Shown here piece after piece: positions 1-12,704 of a stretch of DNA of 64,000 nucleotides. How positions within the stretch are numbered: position 1 is the first letter of the stretch; every line of letters begins with the position of its first letter. The notes below the pieces were generated by a model. It saw nothing but the letters and a program-made list of their open reading frames with translations, was not told the origin of the DNA and did not search any database. A program made the position numbers and the translations under genes. The DNA is taken from assembly GCA_963678705.1 (NCBI GenBank), contig OY783217.1:1116001-1180000 (forward strand), read 5' to 3'. The DNA is from Panorpa germanica. Lineage: Eukaryota; Arthropoda; Insecta; Mecoptera; Panorpidae.

Positions 1-348
1 ATAAAACTTTCTCAGCTTCCTGCTGTACCACGACAGTGACTGTACTTGTACAATAATTGCACACTATTTGGTATGTTTCTCTACACATCATTTTAATACC
101 CGATTCTAACAAGCAGGAGCCCCTCACCCTTATCCCCTGGCCCCCTAGAGGGTAACTCCGTTACACTGTAACTAATGAGTCGATTATTCGCACATTAGTT
201 GCATCCACATTCATTTAAAGCCTTCAGCAGATTAGGGGAGCGTTTCTTTATTTGATTACAATACAATAAATACTGCACACATAAATACTGCAAATACAGT
301 TCACTGGTTCATAATACTTGATTTTATAACTATTGTCGTAATGGAATT

Positions 349-376
349 GTCGTTGCGTCGTTGCGTCGTTGTGTCG
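349..376. repeat. 8-bp microsatellite (GTCGTTGC)n
   Basis: Three and a half consecutive units of GTCGTTGC, the third with a C-to-T change at its last base. It has no coding context. Confidence 0.85.
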
Positions 377-1479
377 TGAATGTTAAAATGTTCATGAATT
401 AAGTCATACATACATTTTTTAAATAGAACTTTTGAAATAAGTACTCGAGATATACAATGTCGTATTTTTGTTTTCGTGTTACTTTTGTATACAAAATATT
501 GACAATTGCAAAATATTTCTTAAGATGGTGTTGTTGCTTTGTAAGGATACTTAAACAAATTAAAAATGCGATAGTATAGTTTTTCATAGTGTGGTAGATA
601 TATATACATATAGATGGCTCCACTATTAACAAATCCATGTGATTTTTAAATAATACTAATTTTCTAATGATGGTTAAAATTTTATGACGTACCGATTGTT
701 ATTGTAATAGTTACAGTGGTTTTATTGACGCTATGTTTGTCATTTTTAAAGCAATGACAAAAAGTAAAATTTAAATCTAAAGCACATCACAATTTTCTAT
801 GAGACTACACTAATAGCTCATCCTTTCTAGGTTCCAGCTGATAACGATCAAGATATGACATAGGTGTTTACAGACTTTCTGAACAATGAAAACTATAAGG
901 CCAATATTTGTAATATGAAATATTTTGTTCACTAAACAAACCATGAATTTCCTGTTTTGCTCAACGAGGTGTCAAATAAAAAAAAATAAATCCATGAGAA
1001 AAAATTGTTACATTATTGTTTGCAAAATTTGTTATGTTTATCATTACAATCTTCCAATATATTTATGCTAAATAAATATGGCTTAAATAATTGTAACACT
1101 TTTTTCTTAGAATTGTTGTTTTGTGTTCAAAGTATGCAACTTGATTCCTCAAACTACCACAACGATTTATGAAGGTTTATGTCATTGGGTAAAATTATGT
1201 TTTTGACAATTTTGTGATTACTATCTATATATATTTTAGTTAAGGTATTATTAGCCTAGGCGCACACTGCAGACAAATCGTAAAATGATTAAAAACACTC
1301 AGGTAATCGCGTTGAAAGTGTTGTCGGCTTTATATGGGTGCTGGGTATTAGTTGAAATATATTTTTATGTGAATAATAATAAAAAAAATATCATTTGAAA
1401 TGTGTCTTTATTGTAATAGAACTATATAGTCAGTATACCCAGGATTGATCCAATCGACATACTAGAGATGCATTCGTAT

Positions 1480-1600
1480 CGGACGCCAAATTATAAAAAG
1501 GGGCGTATACTGTAATTTTATTCCACAGCAGATTGTTCTAAGGTAGAAGGGCTCTAAAAATGCCAAACTTTAAGGCCCGATACATATATATAGCCCATGA
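1480..1600 (+). repeat. dispersed repeat, copy 1
   Basis: The segment containing ACTGTAATTTT, TTCTAAGGTAGAAGGG and CTCTAAAAAT resembles 56205-56300, which has ACTGTAACTTT, TTCTAAGTTAGAAGGG and CCATAACAT in the same order and spacing. The two look like old copies of one interspersed element. No ends could be defined. Confidence 0.4.
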
Positions 1601-2535
1601 TATTTAGGGTGGTCCTAGCTAGTAAATAACCCTATTTCAGCTAGCTTCAATTGTGCGCCTAGTCTTACGTTAGCATACAAAGAAACTCCTAATCTAAATC
1701 AAGATTACAGTTTCTTGGCTTACCCAGCTTTGTTTATGTATTTGAAAATATTTTTCTGGTTATTAAATATATTTATAACCTGTGAAAACCTAATGATGTG
1801 AAATAATCTTATTTTAAGTGATTATGCTATTATTCTATTTAAGTAGGAGTTAAGCATGAATGGAGCATGATAACAATGTTTTGCTATTTTAAAAGATTAA
1901 CTCAGCATGGGCTCCGAAATGACAGTACTGAGAAAGTGGTGGCGTTTAAATATTTAAAGGTACAATTGGAAATTTAAACTGTCTGTGTTAAATATTTAAA
2001 CAAAAATATTAATAGTGAATAAAATTAGTTTTGTATGCTACTTACAAACATGTTTTGCAAGTGTCAGAGAGATCTATAAAAAATTGTTCTTGTTAGAAAT
2101 ACATTTGGGCTTGAATGGTAATAATTATAACTTGAAATAATTTTTAATGGTTCTAATGTATGAATTAAAATTTCTTAAAGAAATAACATACTATCCTTAT
2201 ATAATACTATCTCTACTGAACTACCTGAAGATAGACTTTTCACAAGCGGGCGCGTCGTCGTGTGTTACCCTTACTCAGAGCCGGATTAAACATGTCGGGG
2301 CCTTAGGCAATGTACGTCTGAGGGCACTTATACCGTATTAAAATATTTTTTTTCTACCACAACGCAATTTTATTTATAATTATGCCGTTTTTGTGTACGT
2401 ATTCCTATTTAGATAGAAAATCGTAAACGGCCATTTAAAGCCTGAGACATTGATGAACGACATTCTGAGACATTGATGAACGAAGACAGTTTTTGATCAG
2501 GTTTAATTTCGATAAGTTACATTCACCCGTGGCGT

Positions 2536-2691
2536 TAGGCACGGATTTGAGGGAGGGCAGGCGGAGCTACTGCCCCGGGGACTCCACAATAAAGATCAAA
2601 GCACTAAATTTTTGAAAGAATTGACTGTAAAAAATTATTTCTTTTATTCGGAAAATAATAAGAGGCCTCCATACCTCTAAATCTGACCCTG
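2536..2691 (+). mobile_element. hAT-type MITE, copy 1
   Basis: A 156-bp element without coding capacity. Its right end reads ATCTGACCCTG and its left end TAGGCACGGATTTGAGGG, which form imperfect terminal inverted repeats (consensus start CAGGGTCGGATTT). It is flanked on both sides by the same 8 bp, CGTGGCGT (2528-2535 and 2692-2699). An 8-bp duplication and a CAGGG-type terminus are characteristic of the hAT superfamily. A second copy lies inverted at 5985-6164. Confidence 0.85.
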
Positions 2692-2699
2692 CGTGGCGT

Positions 2700-5600
2700 T
2701 TGTAATCATCAGGCTTCTATATTTTTGCAAAGCTACCAAATAGATATTACCAAAAAATAATTTCTACGATTCGTCGGCAGATATTTTTTCTCGGAGCGTA
2801 GTTGCCTACACTGCGTAATGGATAATACGTCTCTGCCCTCACCTAAACCAACTCTCCAGACAACCCTAAGACAGTCATGGCTCCATTGCGGTACCAACCT
2901 AAACTCTCCAATAAAATCAATTATTTTATTGGCATATTGTGTATCCGGTGAAGGTGCCATACCATTTATACTTAACAATGGGTAAACCGGAAAACAAACA
3001 ACAATTATCGTTAGCAATGGTTTAAAAATAAACAAATTTCAAATTAAAATTCTTCATCCCTGCTGGGAGGGATGAGCCGAAAACATTTAAGCAACAAACT
3101 ATTAGGCTCAAGTTGTACTTGCCTATAAACACCATACACAGGTATTGAGAAGCTTAGAATACCTGACATGAGTAAACAATGCGAGACAATGTGGTCATTG
3201 TAACCCTTCTTGTGTTCAGTTTTGTTGATGTGCAAAGTTTGGGTGCGATAGTGGCGCTAATGAGACTTAAATACTTCCTAAATGGGGGATTTAAATATAA
3301 TTTGTTTTATGTATTGAATAGTTTCTTCAGTTCATTCTAAGAATAAGTGAAATACAGAAGACTTATTCTTTTCTGAGCTGAAAACGGTATTTGTTGTGAG
3401 CCATTCATTGAAAACACTGAATTTTAGAACTTCATTCATAAGTAAGCTATAGAGTATTAAAAAAGTACAGTTACACACTGTGGCACCTCTGCTTTAAGAC
3501 AGTCTGGCTGCTTGATACGGGATATCTCTATTATCTATTTTTTTTAAATATTTATTTTGGATTTAGCTTCTTTAATCTTCTTGCCAAATATTTCGATTAC
3601 AATTACAAAATAGTACGTTTATTATTTGATATATTCACTTTGAGATCATTTTATATATTATTTTGTTTACACCAATATTCAATAACTATTAATATTGAAC
3701 AACATAGTAATAAAACAGGGTGCTACTTTTATTTACGATGTTTATCGAGTCTGACAATGTTTGCCGCTATATAATTCCTGGCTCCAGCTCCAGAGATTAT
3801 TTTACTACTTCCGGTTTTCCAGAGAGTATACAAGCTATAATGGAACTATATACTCATAAAATATTTTTAACAACTTTTTGTTTATCACGTGGAAATCAAT
3901 AACAGTTTAGTTTAGTTAAAACATCATTTTCGAAATACTTGCTGCAGAAGAGTTTAATTGAATTATCACTGTGATTCAAGCTAAGAAATAGTTGAGTCGT
4001 TTAAATCAGCTACGAATGTTACTTAAGAATTAAATAATCTTAGGTTATGTTTCATAACACGAGGAAGCGCCATTTGTCGACGAATTCAAATGGGTCGCAT
4101 CGCTTTTTTAACACTGAAGTGTTTACTTTAATATCATCGTTATATTCAATTAATATCATCGATTTTCTATTATTTTATAACGGTTTATATAAAGGGAAGA
4201 AATTTCTCACGTTTTTTTTGTATGCCCACTTTCGAGAGAACAAACGCGAGAACATGTTTAAGGCTGGGAGCACACTAGAAACTGTCTGTATCGGTAATTG
4301 AAACAACTCTGTTTGAAAAGACTGAACAAACGTGGACGGCGCTAACAATTAGTCTATCTAACATAATAACATGCTAAATCAAAAGCTAAATAATGGGGCC
4401 GCATTTTTAAATTTGATTGAAACCCTTAAAAAAACTTCATAACGTTTTGGAAGTACGTTTTATAACCACTGTATTGAAAAAGAATTCAGATCCCGTATAT
4501 TAGACATTTGTCTATTAAATTTAAGAACATTTTTAATAGTGTAGTAAAATTTGACGGAGATATATGTAGCTAATATTTAAAATTTGAAATTCTATTTCGC
4601 CTCTTGTAATAGAAAAAGTAAGTTAATCCTAAGTTTGTTCACAATAAACTTAATATAAAATTTCACGTATCACGTAAGAAATTTTAGATCACGTCGACCT
4701 AGAATACATAATTTGGGTATGAGGAAAATATTTAATAGGGGAGCCTAGAAACGAAATTGCGCCTACGGCCTTTTAAGTGTTAAATGCGGTACTGATTATT
4801 TGGGTATATTAGGCTCGTCTAAGTTGTTTCTAACTTGAGTTGGTCTTTTAATACTAAACAAACGCTAATAAGAGCAGTTCGACGTGAATGTAATCAGTGT
4901 GTATATTTGTAATCCAGCATTCGTCTAAAAATCAACAACTACACAGACTCTGGTTGTTGAACGTTCAACAAAGACTGCTTCTACCCCTCAGCCCCATCAC
5001 CCGTCATCTTCTGCAATTTGCAATTCGTTTCGTTTGCTCATTAGCATGCTAGTGACTGCCGCAACGGGCTCGGGCAATTTACTACTGTACTCAGTGATTC
5101 AATATTTATCTAATTATTAATTTTTGTTTATTATTTTATTTTTTCAGTACGCCAACATTTAAATAGCAAACCAGCTTCTGTATTAAGTAAATCAACCATC
5201 GGAGAGTAGACTCACTTGACAATGTTAACTGCATGTAAGTGTATGAATATATTGTTTGCTCGTTGCAGTGCGCTGCTAATGGTACAAGTAATTCATGTTG
5301 GAACATGTAAAGACCAGTTGTAAAGAATTGTGGCTATTGATGAAATTGGCAAAGACTCGACAATTGTTTTTTTTAATAAATTGCAATGCGTAATAGGAGT
5401 TATTCTTATTTGTTTATAATAGCGTATTTGTTGGAAGATACCCTGAAAATATCACTCATATTAGATCCTTTCAGACCCTTCTCTGCTCATCTCCGCGGCC
5501 CTAAACAATACTTCGCTTGCCCCAACGGCTGAGAAAGGGCATAACACTTCTGCAGCACCATTTTCAGGGTTGTTTCTAGTCGTATGTCAATCACTTTGTG

Positions 5601-5976
5601 ACTTGTATGGCAAATTAGGTACAAAGCATATTTTTATCAAAATTTATGCCATTCAAAACGACTAAGCCGGAACAAATAAAATTAGGCAAAATGTTAATAT
5701 GATAATAAAAATTAAAATGTGTTATTTTAGTCCTGTAATTAACTTAAAAGCTTTTTAATTATAACATGTGCATTTCGAGCAGTTATTTGCAATTTCCAAA
5801 AATATATTTATGAACTTATAAACTGCATTTGCCATCTGTTTCTTTTACCAAATGATTTAATTCAAATTTAAATTTTTAATGCACTGGAATATGAACCAAA
5901 TGTTGGCATGCCAACATGAATTCGGAGTCCACCGGGAATATTCGAGCTTACTCCTCATCAGACATTAAACATAAAC
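2700..5976. other. gene-free stretch between two hAT MITE copies
   Basis: Only short, unconvincing open frames are present. No splice-bounded exon, RNA gene or recognisable transposon end was found. It is bounded by inverted copies of the same hAT MITE. Confidence 0.55.
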
Positions 5977-5984
5977 AATAAAAG

Positions 5985-6164
5985 CAGGACCCAATTTAGA
6001 GGTGTGGAGGCCCTGGGACAACGAAGAAGCGGGAGCCCCTAGTTATTTTTCGAATAAAAGGATCAATTTTTTTACGTCAAGTCTTTTCCCTTCTCCCAAG
6101 AACCTTTTTCTTGTGGAGGCCCCTAGGCAGCAGCTCCGCCTGCTCTCCCTCAAATCCGACCCTG
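5985..6164 (-). mobile_element. hAT-type MITE, copy 2 (inverted)
   Basis: A 180-bp element whose ends are CAGGACCCAATTTAGAGG and CAAATCCGACCCTG. Read on the minus strand it matches 2536-2691, sharing GATTTGAGGGAG, GCAGGCGGAGCT, GGCCTCCACA, CTTTTATTCG and CCTCTAAAT in order. The flanks AATAAAAG (5977-5984) and TATAAAAG (6165-6172) agree at 7 of 8 positions, a slightly decayed hAT target duplication. Confidence 0.85.
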
Positions 6165-6172
6165 TATAAAAG

Positions 6173-7199
6173 CGCTCGTAACCAGAAGTAGTTTCTAGTG
6201 ATGACATATTTTTTCATGATGTGTTATACAGTAAAAGAATAATTGCGATTTGCAGTAGTATTTCACGCATGCTGGGTTCTTTAAGTGCACATGCACTCAC
6301 ATCTTGTACGTATCGGTTATGTGTCAACATGGCGGCCGTTGTCCAGTGACCACGATCTCTGCAATGCGGCCGGTGCGGCGTAAACAGCGATGGCCCGACC
6401 GAACGTTGCAACGGTTGAGAGCCACTCTTGTTTACAATACATTTGTACATTTATTTGATGATACATTTGCAATTATGTTTCTATTTAATTAATTAAGATA
6501 ATTATAGAAGTATTTTAATTACCATTATGTTATTTCCACCATTTGTATATTATTATTAATAATTGTTGAGGGCCCGTGATGTTTGAATAATTAGTGAAGT
6601 ATCTCTTCTGCTAATTGATCATTAAAAATTATTACGGGGTTTTTAGAAAACGTTATTTATTGTTTTTGCCTGAATGAACAATATTTTTAATTATATTCAT
6701 AGTTTTTGTTTTAAATTTCTAGTAACTTACAAATCGATCGAAATTTTGACGTATTCCCATCCTGACAGTGATCTACATTTTGCTTTGAAGTCGTACTATG
6801 AAGTATTATATTTATTTACCTTATAACACATAATTTAACACTTTATGTTTTTCTATAAACCTAATCTTTTCTAACTCTTTTCTTTTCTAAGTTCATGTGT
6901 TTCTGGTTTCCTAAATTCATGATTATTTTGTGAAAAATACATTTTTAATCGCCTTATCGTTGTATCTTCAATATTTATGAATAATAGGTAATAACTATGA
7001 ATATTTTCACAAACTATGGAATGAAAGAAACCTGTTTTATCTGAAATACAGTTTGTTCAGGGTTTGTTTACAATTCATAGATTCAGACTTGATCTTAGAT
7101 TTATATGACGGAGTAATAAAACTTGAAAATCTCTTTTTAATAATTATCAGCAATAATTTAATACTTACTAGTAAAGCAGCGTGACTTAGACGGCAATGT
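6173..7199. other. gene-free stretch with a short GC-rich patch
   Basis: A GC-rich patch at about 6300-6425 contains open frames on both strands, but none has splice signals or a recognisable protein motif. The rest is AT-rich unique DNA. Confidence 0.45.
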
Positions 7200-7450
7200 A
7201 TCAAAATTTGTCAAGGGGCCCTAATGATGAATAATTTTCACAAAAGGAACAAAGACGCTCGCATTGAATTAAAATAATTATATATTGATTATACGTTATT
7301 ACTTGCAATTAATACTCCTAAGAACTAAGCAAAGTACGGCCTAAGAGTTTAAGTGAGATTGTGAATAACATTTTTCGAATTTTTCCTGACACACGCTTGA
7401 GCCCTTGTAGCCCAGGGGCCCCGGCAGATACGGCGATAGCTACGCCACTG
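7200..7450 (-). mobile_element. hAT-like element end (fragment)
   Basis: The segment ends in GCTACGCCACTG. On the other strand this is CAGTGGCGTAGC, a terminus typical of many hAT MITEs, followed by a GGGGCCCCTGGG patch. A matching GGGGCCC patch lies near 7214. The opposite terminus is unclear: a CAG at 7148 is preceded by ATAATTAT, which nearly matches ATAATTAC just after 7450, but the sequence inside it does not pair. The boundaries are therefore tentative. Confidence 0.45.
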
Positions 7451-7457
7451 ATAATTA

Positions 7458-7699
7458 CCCAGTAAACATTTTGAAGGCACTTTGCCATCACATTGAAGAT
7501 GCGTATGATTTTTTTGTCATGAATGAGTTCAGTTTCTCATTGTCGTACTTATGAAATGTCTATTTTATCAGCAACAAATGGCGAAACCACTCCACCTGTC
7601 GGAATACAAATGCAGTTGATTTGAACTACGAGTATAATTGAAGTGCAAGAATAATAGGAACGTCACAAAACAGGACACTGCATCAAATTGTTTACTGGG
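7458..7699 (+). mobile_element. MITE family A, copy 1
   Basis: A 242-bp non-coding element with terminal inverted repeats CCCAGTAAACATTTT and AAATTGTTTACTGGG, flanked by TA on both sides (7456-7457 and 7700-7701). Internal landmarks shared by all copies: GATGCGTATGATTTTTTTGT, CGGAATACAAATG and AACGTCACAAAACAGGACAC. Related copies lie at 18341-18583, 28576-28828 (inverted) and 41461-41714. The superfamily is not assigned. Confidence 0.85.
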
Positions 7700-10430
7700 T
7701 AGTATAAAATGTGATTCAATCAAGAAATTATTTCAAATACGAAATGGACAAATTTCAATTGATGCTTGCTCATTTATAAATATTCTCTTCTCACAATGTG
7801 TGTAAAAATCCTAGTAATAATTTGTGGTTTCACTTTTTGAAATCGTTGAAATTTCATTTAAAGTAGGTGCCCCTTTTATATAAGCGGCTGCAGTTTTCGC
7901 ATGACTCTGGCGTCGGCACTGAATTAACGAATTCTCACATTTTGGTCATTGGTCATTTTGGTCAACTTTACGGACGTGTTCCAACACCTCTATGAGTATC
8001 TCGGTGATAAATTCGTGACCCATTACACTCTAATAGCTTCTCCACGTCGAACCTGGTGTTACTGAAGAAGCTGATACATCTTCACGCTCTATTAGTTCCT
8101 ACATTCTAAACTAAATGAAAGATATTCACACTCTACAAAATCCAATGATCTGATTGAGTTTCACTAAACGCGGTCCCTGGTCTGCGAATGACTAAACACA
8201 AACACACACACTAATTCGATGATTGCCGCTAAGGTACAATCATTACGCATTGATTTCTATTATCAATAATTACAATCATTAACATTGTTTTTCTAAATTT
8301 AGTTTTGATTATTTCACTTATTAAATGAACACACTATAATTATGGCCCAGCTCGTACAAACAGTTTTTTGAATTTTTTGGTAATGGTCACCGTTCGGGCA
8401 ACATGTAAAGGTGATTATGCAATTAATGAACAGGAATTTGTAATTCATATTAATTGAATAATTTTATGTGACTAATTAGAAGAAATATTTTACGATTATT
8501 AATTTAAAACGCTTTAAATTTGGTATTAATTTAATTTTAAATCGATTCCTTATGTTCTTGAAGATTACGATAGATATCTAATCTGTTTTGATAGGTGCTT
8601 TGTCATTTAGAGTTTTGTCCAGGAAATAAAAGTTGTGTTTTGTTTAGTCCCCTTCTCTTTCTTTTGTTTCTAATCATATAATCAAGTAAATCTAAGAATG
8701 CAGGTGTTTAAGAAAGCGGTAGCCAAAAATATCATTTCTAATGTCTCCAAATGATAATTCGCATTTTTATGAAAAGAAAAAAGCAATTTGCAGTTTCTAA
8801 ATAGTTAATCTTGGGAAAACCTGAAAGTCTGTTTTAATCAGTAATATAAATGAGTGTTTTTGTGGTCGGCAAAGCCACAAAGAGCCACACTACCTAACGT
8901 CCAAAATTTCCTATCGCGCCCTGCTGTTTTACAAATATGGAATTACAAAATTTTGCAAATTATGAGACTATTAGAATGTAGTTTTCATAAATACCAGAAC
9001 CGTTGTACGTTTAAAATTAGATTTTCCTGTTTTAATTATGGTTTTAAAATATTTGCTTTGTTTTCTAAAATTTATATTTAGAAGAAGTGATAATAATACA
9101 AAGCCATTAGATCCCTTTTCTCATTTTATGTTCAATTAATAATAAAAAGTAATTAAGATTTTTACGCTTCATATATTGACTTTTTCGACATATCTCATTT
9201 GAATACAATTTTTAAAATTTGCTTTCACCGACGATTTTTAAAACTATTTATTTTTTAAGAGACAGTACTATTTTACAAAATGTCAATATTATATAACATT
9301 GTTTACGTAATCAAGGTAATTTATGTGATAATAGATAAGTTTTAAAAACTCGAACTGAAATAAATATAGTGAATCAAATTTATCTTTGACGGTCTCACAC
9401 TATCCGACGCTGATTTTGAATAGGGTTTATCGGATTGTTTCGCATTAGTACACATCATCATGAGATGTACCTTCTACATTAATATTTAGTAATACAGCAT
9501 TGTACATCTGGATCAATACTGTCTGCAACGCCAAGTAGATCTTAGTGAAGAAAATAGATATTTCCTCTCATGAATAAGTGTGAACCCTTAGATTGTGTTT
9601 AGCAGGTAAAACTATAAATGTCTTTAGATATTTTATTCAAAAATGTTTAATATTCTCTATCCTCAACTCCTTCTTAACCATAAACAAATTTCGAAGCAAC
9701 TCAGCAATACAACTTATTCTGTAATACTTTTAAAACAACACAGAAATAAAAATGCAAACAATTAATATTAATATTATCTTGTATATATATTTTCTGATAT
9801 ATAATTTATATTTATTCTACGATAGTTTTACATTAATATTTACACATATGATTATTTTGAAAAAACTTGAGATCAATAATTTGAAATCAGTTTAATTAAT
9901 TGCAGCTTAATTATTATTTAATAAGTAATTATTTCACTGAAGAAAACAATTGCTCTAAATAAAATTTATTTAATTAAACAGAATATAATACTGCAATCGG
10001 TTAGTCTTTTAAATAAATTATTTAATTAAAATTGTTTTAAAAATGAACTAATTAATTAATATAATTGGTAATAATACTATTCATTGATAAATTAATATTA
10101 TTTACAAACAGTCTATAATATAGAATCACAATAATGATAACAATAGATTTAGTACGGTCACAACCAGTGTGACTTGAACATGCTCTATTTCAAAATATTT
10201 GCGTTATATTCTTCAAAATATTATTTGCGTTGGAAAAAATTAAATAAATAAATAAAGTATAATTTGTGTCTTTTGTGTTGCATTAGTTTTTCTACGACAA
10301 AAATAGCGATGTGTTACGATACATGTTATTTCCGTTTGGACGTGTTTTACAACTTGTAGTTGCAGAAATGTTGGTTGTCGCATGTTGAAGTCACATTTTT
10401 GACGCCGTGTGAAGATGCCCGCATTTTCAG
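7700..10430. other. gene-free AT-rich stretch 3' of the forkhead gene
   Basis: No convincing coding exon was seen. It becomes very AT-rich between about 9760 and 10260. It lies downstream of the minus-strand forkhead gene and could hold part of its 3' UTR or enhancers, but nothing in the sequence shows this directly. Confidence 0.5.
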
Positions 10431-10431
10431 G

Positions 10432-10437
10432 TTTATT
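10432..10437 (-). terminator. candidate polyadenylation signal of the forkhead gene
   Basis: TTTATT on the plus strand is AATAAA on the minus strand, about 100 bp after the forkhead stop codon. Other AATAAA-like strings lie further on in this AT-rich DNA, so the actual site is uncertain. Confidence 0.4.
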
Positions 10438-10537
10438 GTTAAATAGTTCAAGAGTTTGTAATAAATATTATCCAATTTATTTAGCTATGTACATATATAT
10501 ATTATATTTACTATTTACACTCACTCACTCACGATAT

Positions 10538-11659
10538 TTACGAGTCTACCATTGGTTGTAAATGCGCCTCCTGCTCCGGACTGGAAGACACTCTCCTTGC
10601 TTGGGCTGCTAGGTGACCATAGTATCTTCCAAGGAGTCTGGGGTCCATCCCCATGCCTATGCCAAGTGCTGGAAACGTTGGCGACCACTGATTTAATCCT
10701 TGCCACTGTTCAGGCTTCATTGGAGGAGTACTCTCCCGTTCCGAAGCTTCCGCTAGAGACGTATCTTTTTCCTCTTGATCGCTGGTGACGACGTCGATGT
10801 CCTGCTCGGGGTTGTCTTCCTCTCCGCTACTGACATACTGCCCTGGATGTCGCGAATCCTTTGTTTGCTTGGTAGAGTCTTCATCTGGTGCTAACAATGA
10901 CGCTACGTCGAATGTTCTCTTCCTAGTGATTGTAGACATTGGTGTGTTCGACCAGCTGGGGTTCTGCCAACTGTGCAATCCGGGAACAGGAACCACTGGA
11001 GGGGTTGGTGATACTGGGGGAGGACTAGGACTGTCGTTACCTTCTTCATCGACGGCTAATCCCATATGTTTTCTCACCTTCCGTTGAGCTTTTCTTCTCC
11101 TGAAGTCACCTTTTTGGAAATCATCTACATTCGCTGGGTGGATCGCCCAGTAATGACCCTTGCCATTCGCGCTGCGGCCCGCCTTGATGAAGCAATCGTT
11201 TAACGACAAGTTATGACGAATTGAGTTTCTCCAGCCTGGACCACGGGATCGGAAATAGGGATAGTTGTCCAGGATATATTGATAGATGTCCGATAGCACT
11301 AGCTTGTGATCTGGGTGGCTCAGGATGGCCATTGCTATTAACCCGATGTAGCTGTGTTGGGGCTTTGGTTCTTCGGGTTGCAACATTCGCTGGTGGAACA
11401 GTGACATTGAAAGCGCTAGACGGGGCCCGTACGGAGCCGGATACAGCGGCAACGGAGCCGGATATTGAGCAAACCTAAGTCTTTCTGCGATAGCATAGTT
11501 ATATAACTGCAGCTGACGATAATGATCTATCGGCAGCAAGTTCTGCGGCGCCATCGACACATTAGGTTGTTGATTTCCATCATGCATTTTCCCCAGGGCC
11601 GCCAAAGGGTAAGATAACCCGCCTTGTGGGGCAGGAACAGAATTTTCGTTGCTACACAT
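10538..11659 (-). CDS. FoxQ2: forkhead transcription factor, FoxQ2 type
   Basis: Single-exon gene for a 373-residue nuclear transcription factor. The forkhead winged-helix domain spans about residues 98-192: it opens with PKPQHSYIGLIAMAIL, has the recognition helix WRNSIRHNLSLNDCFIKA and the wing motif GKGHYWAIHP, and ends in a basic run (FRRRKAQRKVRKH). PQHSYIGLIAMAIL and the downstream FRRRKAQRK are, to my knowledge, typical of FoxQ2 (Drosophila fd102C). Residues 250-258, FDVASLLAP, resemble the EH1 motif that recruits Groucho, so a repressor role is inferred. The C-terminal region is rich in Pro, Ser and acidic residues. The start is the ATG at 11659; the open frame runs two codons further upstream to a TTG with no better start. 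FoxQ2 acts in anterior head and brain patterning in beetles. The family call is strong; orthology within FoxQ2 is likely but not tested. Confidence 0.92.
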   Translation of the reverse strand: MCSNENSVPAPQGGLSYPLAALGKMHDGNQQPNVSMAPQNLLPIDHYRQLQLYNYAIAERLRFAQYPAPLPLYPAPYGPRLALSMSLFHQRMLQPEEPKPQHSYIGLIAMAILSHPDHKLVLSDIYQYILDNYPYFRSRGPGWRNSIRHNLSLNDCFIKAGRSANGKGHYWAIHPANVDDFQKGDFRRRKAQRKVRKHMGLAVDEEGNDSPSPPPVSPTPPVVPVPGLHSWQNPSWSNTPMSTITRKRTFDVASLLAPDEDSTKQTKDSRHPGQYVSSGEEDNPEQDIDVVTSDQEEKDTSLAEASERESTPPMKPEQWQGLNQWSPTFPALGIGMGMDPRLLGRYYGHLAAQARRVSSSPEQEAHLQPMVDS

Positions 11660-11939
11660 TTTCAAATTTTTTTAAAAACACAACACAACTTTATAAACAG
11701 AATTTAATCTATTGTTTTTACACTTAGCACATATTTTCACAATAATTTAGCACGGATGCGAATTACGTACTATTGTTCTTCTTCTTGCTCAGAGCTTAAT
11801 TTACATGCGTCCTACTGAATGTAGTACGATGAACTGTCCTCTATACCTCTCAAAAGCTAACGTGTTTCTCAAAATACCCCCACCCCTGAAAATCTCTCAA
11901 CACAAGAAGTAAACCACCCCTCTATTTGTATATCACAAC

Positions 11940-11965
11940 TCGTATATATAATATTGGCTGCATTC
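11940..11965 (-). promoter_or_regulatory. possible core promoter of the forkhead gene
   Basis: Read on the minus strand this carries CAGCCAAT followed by ATTATATATACG, a CCAAT-like box next to a TATA-like run, about 290 bp upstream of the forkhead ATG. In such AT-rich DNA a TATA-like string alone is weak evidence. Confidence 0.3.
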
Positions 11966-12700
11966 TTGGAGTATTTGTAGGACAATATTTATATATTATA
12001 TACAAGCAAAAGTGGGACGTACCATAGAACATTTCCACCAATCACACCGCAGCTTGTGTTAGTTCTCTGTTTATCTAATCTCTTTGTAGAGCCGCCCCTC
12101 TGACTAGATGTAAATAAAAATATTTCTCTTTTGTAGCCACCCATTATTTGCTGCTGAATTAAATGTATTTCTTTTTATTGTGGTTTTTAAAATTAAATTT
12201 TCTTATTTGTTTTGTAGTTTGTGAATTAAATAATACAATACATCCCTTAGAAACGTGGAGAAATATGACTAGTAAGAAAACTACCCCTTCTCCTATGTAT
12301 GGCACAATGGAACAGCCTGCTTTAGTTGAAATTTCACTACAATTTAAATAAATTAAATTAAAAAGTAAATAATAATACATGAAATGTATTTATATAATTG
12401 ATGTATTATTTATAAAATTTGTACAACATTACATTGCATACTATCAGCAAATTAATTTGTACAGCTCATTTGTTAACGACCATATTTAACCCGACTTAAA
12501 TTTTATTTAAAGTTATAGGTATATATTTTCTCTTTGAATTTATTGAAATAGTAAAATTCAATAACAAATAATTAATAAACACAAATGTGTACACATTTTA
12601 AATTAAGAAGCAGAATTAGATGTCAAAAATAAACTAGCACCATAACTTGATATATATTTTTATTTGGTAAAGATATTGTTTCAAAAAAATTATTTTATTA
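11966..12700. other. gene-free stretch upstream of the forkhead gene
   Basis: No coding exon was recognised. Overlapping short frames on both strands near 12160-12380 are typical of random AT-rich DNA. Cis-regulatory elements of the forkhead gene may lie here, but none was identified. Confidence 0.5.
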
Positions 12701-12704
12701 CAGG

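Larger units (their letters stand above)
1..2527. other. gene-free AT-rich stretch
   Basis: No coding region can be supported; the open frames are short and biased to AT-rich codons. Small structures seen: an 8-bp tandem array (GTCGTTGC, about 3.5 units) at 349-376; a 19-bp direct repeat (CTGAGACATTGATGAACGA) at 2442-2460 and 2465-2483; and, around 1480-1600, a segment resembling 56205-56300. Near 2276 the string CAGAGCCGGATTAAAC looks like one worn end of a hAT-type element, but no partner end was found. Confidence 0.6.

Noticed and set aside
6304-6492. Overlapping open frames on both strands in a GC-rich patch
   Set aside because: No splice signals, motifs or repeat partner; overlapping frames are expected in a short GC-rich patch.
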